A stretch of DNA of 64,000 nt from Devosia sp. Root436. Lineage in GTDB: Bacteria; Pseudomonadota; Alphaproteobacteria; Rhizobiales; Devosiaceae. Positions 61,766 to 64,000 of the stretch are shown piece by piece; position 1 is the first letter of the stretch; the number at the start of each line of letters is the position of its first letter. The DNA is taken from positions 28,009-92,008 of the forward strand of contig NZ_LMEM01000012.1 of assembly GCF_001426345.1 (NCBI RefSeq), in the 5' to 3' direction. The notes below the pieces were generated by a model. It was not told the DNA's origin. It made no database searches and was given only the letters and a program-made list of their open reading frames with translations. The position numbers and the translations under genes were made by a program.

Positions 61766-62629
61766 CTACCCCACCAGCTCCACCCGAAACCCATATCGCG
61801 CACTCGCCCCCGGCCCCAGCACATCGCCATACGGCCGCTCCGCCAGCTCATCGCTCCCGCCCACCTGCGCCGCAGTCCCATGCCACGGCTCTAGGCACAC
61901 GAACCCCGCCCCGGCCTTCGACCAGATCGCAAAATTCGGCAAATTCTCCCAGGTCAGCCGCACCGCCTTGCCGCCCGCTTCATAGCGCAACCCCGCCCCG
62001 GCCCCTTCGGGAAACAGCATCGCGTCGCCCGCGAACAGGTCATGGCTCAGCACCAGTTCCCCCGCCTCGAACGGCGATGGCAGCGCCTCCGGCTTCACCA
62101 GCCCGCCCGAAAGCCGCACCAGGTCCGGCGTCCCGCCATTGTCCAGCACCACGCGATGCTCCAGCCCGTCACAGGCAGGCAGCGGCCACACGAAGGCTGG
62201 ATGAAAGCCGATCCCGAACGGCATCGGCCGATGATCGAGATTGCTCACCTCCGCCATGACGCTCACGCCGCGCCCCTCGACCCGATGCTCCAGCGCCAGC
62301 AGGAATTCGAACGGAAAGATCGAATGACTGGCCTGCCCCGACCGAAGCGCGAACCGGCAGAAATCGGCCCCGCTTGCCACCAGCTCGAATTCGCTGCGCC
62401 GGGCAAAACCATGCTGCCCCATCGGGTAGCGAAAGCCCTCGATCCGCACATGATCGTCCGGCGCCCGGCCCACGATCGGAAACAGCACCGGCGACCGCCC
62501 GCTCCAGAACGCCGCATCACCGTCCCACAACCAGTCCTGCCCATCGCTGGTCACAATCGACTGCATCTCCGATCCGAGAGGGGAGACTTCGACAGTCACA
62601 TGCTCATTGCCGATGCGAATATTGGTCAT
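61766..62629 (-). CDS. Aldose 1-epimerase family protein (LacX-like)
   Basis: A 287-residue galactose-mutarotase-fold protein. Core marks: VSPLGSEMQSIVTSDGQDWL, SPVLFPIVGRAPDDHV, the catalytic His pair in GQHGFARR and GFHPAFVWP, and the late Glu in FVCLEPWHGTA. The LacX-like subgroup interconverts or binds sugar anomers with unassigned specificity. GGAG precedes the ATG. It is monocistronic and divergent from hrpB. Confidence 0.9.
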   Translation of the reverse strand: MTNIRIGNEHVTVEVSPLGSEMQSIVTSDGQDWLWDGDAAFWSGRSPVLFPIVGRAPDDHVRIEGFRYPMGQHGFARRSEFELVASGADFCRFALRSGQASHSIFPFEFLLALEHRVEGRGVSVMAEVSNLDHRPMPFGIGFHPAFVWPLPACDGLEHRVVLDNGGTPDLVRLSGGLVKPEALPSPFEAGELVLSHDLFAGDAMLFPEGAGAGLRYEAGGKAVRLTWENLPNFAIWSKAGAGFVCLEPWHGTAAQVGGSDELAERPYGDVLGPGASARYGFRVELVG

Positions 62630-62715
62630 GAAATGCTCCTGAATTGCCTCACCCTAACCCAAGAAGGGGGAAACAGCTTCGTATGTTGGCAACGTCGTGC
62701 CACATCCACCCGGCC

Positions 62716-62796
62716 TCACCCTCCCCCTTGTGGGAGGGAAGCGAGATAGGACTTAGCGTTTGCTAAGTCCGTAAATCGAGCAGGGTGGGGGTTTGC
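62716..62796. repeat. Mosaic palindromic repeat, family C, half copy C6
   Basis: A left-half unit like C4: TCACCCTCCCCCTTGTGGGA, AAGCGAGATAGG, interior hairpin GGACTTAGC-GTTT-GCTAAGTCC, GTAAATCGAGCAGGGTGGGG. The interior stem is entirely different from that of C4 but pairs perfectly. It lies in the divergent region between the epimerase and hrpB genes. Confidence 0.82.
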
Positions 62797-62854
62797 CTCC
62801 GCAAACACGATACCGCTCTTGCCCACAAACCACGGATACTTCAAGAACCTGCTC

Positions 62855-64000
62855 ATGTCCCTGCCGCTCTTGCCCATCGACGACGCCCTGCCGGCCCTGC
62901 AAGCGGCGCTGGCCGCCGGCCCCTATGCCGTTCTCGTCGCCCCGCCCGGCGCCGGCAAGACCACCCGTGTTCCCCTCGCCCTCCTCGCCGCCCCCTGGCG
63001 CCAGGACCGCCGCATCGTCATGCTCGAACCGCGCCGCCTCGCCGCCCGCGCCGCCGCCGCCCAGATGGCGCGGCTATCGGGCGAAGAGGTCGGCCAGACC
63101 GTCGGCTATCGCGTCCGTATGGACACCAAGGTTTCTGCCCGAACCCGCATCGAGATCGTCACCGAAGGCGTCTTCACCCGCATGCTGCTCGACGATCCCG
63201 AACTGACCGGCATTGCCGCCGTGCTGTTCGACGAATTTCACGAACGCAGCCTCGACGGCGATCTCGGCCTCGCCCTCACCCTCGACGCCGCGGCGCTCCG
63301 CCCCGACCTCCGCGTCCTCGTCATGTCCGCCACATTGGACGGCGCCCGCGTGTCCCGCCTGCTGAACGACGCCCCGGTCATCGAAAGCCAGGGCCGCGCC
63401 TTCCCGGTCCAAACCATCCATCGCGAGCCCGATCCGCTCCAGCGCCTCGAAGACCAGGTCACATCAGCCGTTCTTGCCGCCTTGCGCGATCACGAAGGCT
63501 CCGCCCTCGTCTTCCTGCCCGGCCAGGGCGAAATCGTCCGGGTGGCCGAGCGCCTCGCCACCCGCCTCCCCGCCAATACCGATATCGCCCCACTCTATGG
63601 CCAGCTCACCCCGGCCGAACAGGATCGCGCCATCCGCCCCGCCGAACCGGGCCGCCGCAAGGTCGTCCTCGCCACCTCGATTGCCGAAACCTCGCTCACC
63701 ATCGACGGCGTCCGCATCGTGGTCGATAGCGGCTTCCGCCGCGTTCCGGTCTATGAACCCAATACCGGCCTCACCACGCTGGCCACAAGCCGCGTCTCCC
63801 GCGCCGGGGCCGACCAACGCCGCGGCCGCGCCGGCCGCACCAGTCCCGGCGTCGCCATCCGCCTGTGGAACGAGGGGCAGACCTCGGCGCTCGAACCCTT
63901 CGACACCCCCGAAATCCTTGCCGCCGACCTCGCCGGCTTCGCGCTCGACCTGGCCAATTGGGGCGTCACCGATCCATCGACCCTGCTTTTCCTCGATCCC
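62855..64000 (+). CDS. hrpB: ATP-dependent helicase HrpB, 3'-truncated by window end
   Basis: The first 382 residues of a DEAH-box (DExH) helicase run open to the window edge. Motif I is APPGAGKTT (29-37), motif II DEFHERS (126-132), motif III VMSATLDGARV, and motifs IV-VI (VFLPGQGEI, TSIAETSLTIDGVRIVVDSG, DQRRGRAGRTSPG) follow. The DEFH variant and LDLANWGVTDP in the ratchet region are characteristic of HrpB. The ATG at 62855 begins SLPLLPIDDALPAL; it has only a weak ribosome site. Full HrpB is about 820 residues. Confidence 0.93.
   Translation, partial: MSLPLLPIDDALPALQAALAAGPYAVLVAPPGAGKTTRVPLALLAAPWRQDRRIVMLEPRRLAARAAAAQMARLSGEEVGQTVGYRVRMDTKVSARTRIEIVTEGVFTRMLLDDPELTGIAAVLFDEFHERSLDGDLGLALTLDAAALRPDLRVLVMSATLDGARVSRLLNDAPVIESQGRAFPVQTIHREPDPLQRLEDQVTSAVLAALRDHEGSALVFLPGQGEIVRVAERLATRLPANTDIAPLYGQLTPAEQDRAIRPAEPGRRKVVLATSIAETSLTIDGVRIVVDSGFRRVPVYEPNTGLTTLATSRVSRAGADQRRGRAGRTSPGVAIRLWNEGQTSALEPFDTPEILAADLAGFALDLANWGVTDPSTLLFLDP

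Noticed and set aside
11757..62796. CRISPR array
   Set aside because: The repeats are dispersed over about 50 kb, are long palindromes with no regular spacers, and no cas genes are present.
62785..63729. A 314-codon plus-strand frame at the hrpB locus
   Set aside because: It is an Arg/Pro/His-rich out-of-frame shadow. The real gene starts at 62855 in another frame and encodes clear HrpB helicase motifs.

Overview
The window is high-GC chromosomal DNA from an alphaproteobacterium, most likely order Hyphomicrobiales and plausibly Devosia or a relative. The reasons are a GapR/DUF2312 nucleoid protein, a DUF1036 gene overlapping pyk, a 41-residue zinc-free L36, many sugar and peptide ABC operons, and mosaic intergenic palindromes of the kind known from rhizobia. 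The genus is inference. I see no tRNA, rRNA, CRISPR array, integrase or transposase.

Layout. 1-5.1 kb: sugar/sugar-acid uptake and catabolism (solute-binding protein, a fused two-domain permease, GntR regulator, enolase-superfamily dehydratase). 5.2-11.7 kb: housekeeping and small regulators (GapR, DUF1036-pyk, a MocR regulator divergent from DUF1127 and monooxygenase genes, two tandem SRPBCC proteins, rpmJ, a receiver protein). 11.9-17.5 kb: oligopeptide ABC operon oppABCDF, reading leftward. 17.7-26.3 kb: fatty-acid beta-oxidation, fadE-fadJ-fadI plus a tiny membrane protein leftward and fadD-merR rightward, with two LiuR-like operators in the divergent promoter. 26.5-33 kb: UVR-motif protein, ATP-dependent ligase with its partner exonuclease, a short unknown, and an M16C protease. 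33.3-37.4 kb: aldo/keto reductase and GntR genes divergent from Gfo/Idh/MocA and SDR oxidoreductases. 37.4-44 kb: DUF1365, FAD oxidoreductase and DUF2177 (lipid-modification cluster type), a secreted unknown, and a YbbA/YbbP-type ABC exporter. 44-45.6 kb: a lower-GC accessory patch with one two-TM protein. 45.6-53.1 kb: PhyH-like oxygenase and a complete sugar ABC operon ending in an (alpha/alpha)6 glycosidase. 53.3-54.8 kb: orphan HerA-like ATPase. 55-61.6 kb: tripartite tricarboxylate transporter tctCBA divergent from dctB-dctD, with a consensus sigma-54 promoter and paired upstream dyads. 61.8-64 kb: aldose epimerase and the 5' part of hrpB.

The most striking feature beyond the genes is a set of 16 palindromic mosaic repeats (families A, B, C and D, about 75-150 bp). 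Conserved outer arms enclose interior hairpins whose sequence differs between copies while pairing is kept. Most sit within 40 bp of a stop codon. They occupy every junction of the sugar ABC operon, and one is translated as the C-terminal tail of DctB. The clearest regulatory logic is the DctB/DctD-sigma-54-tctCBA circuit and the MerR-controlled fad divergon.
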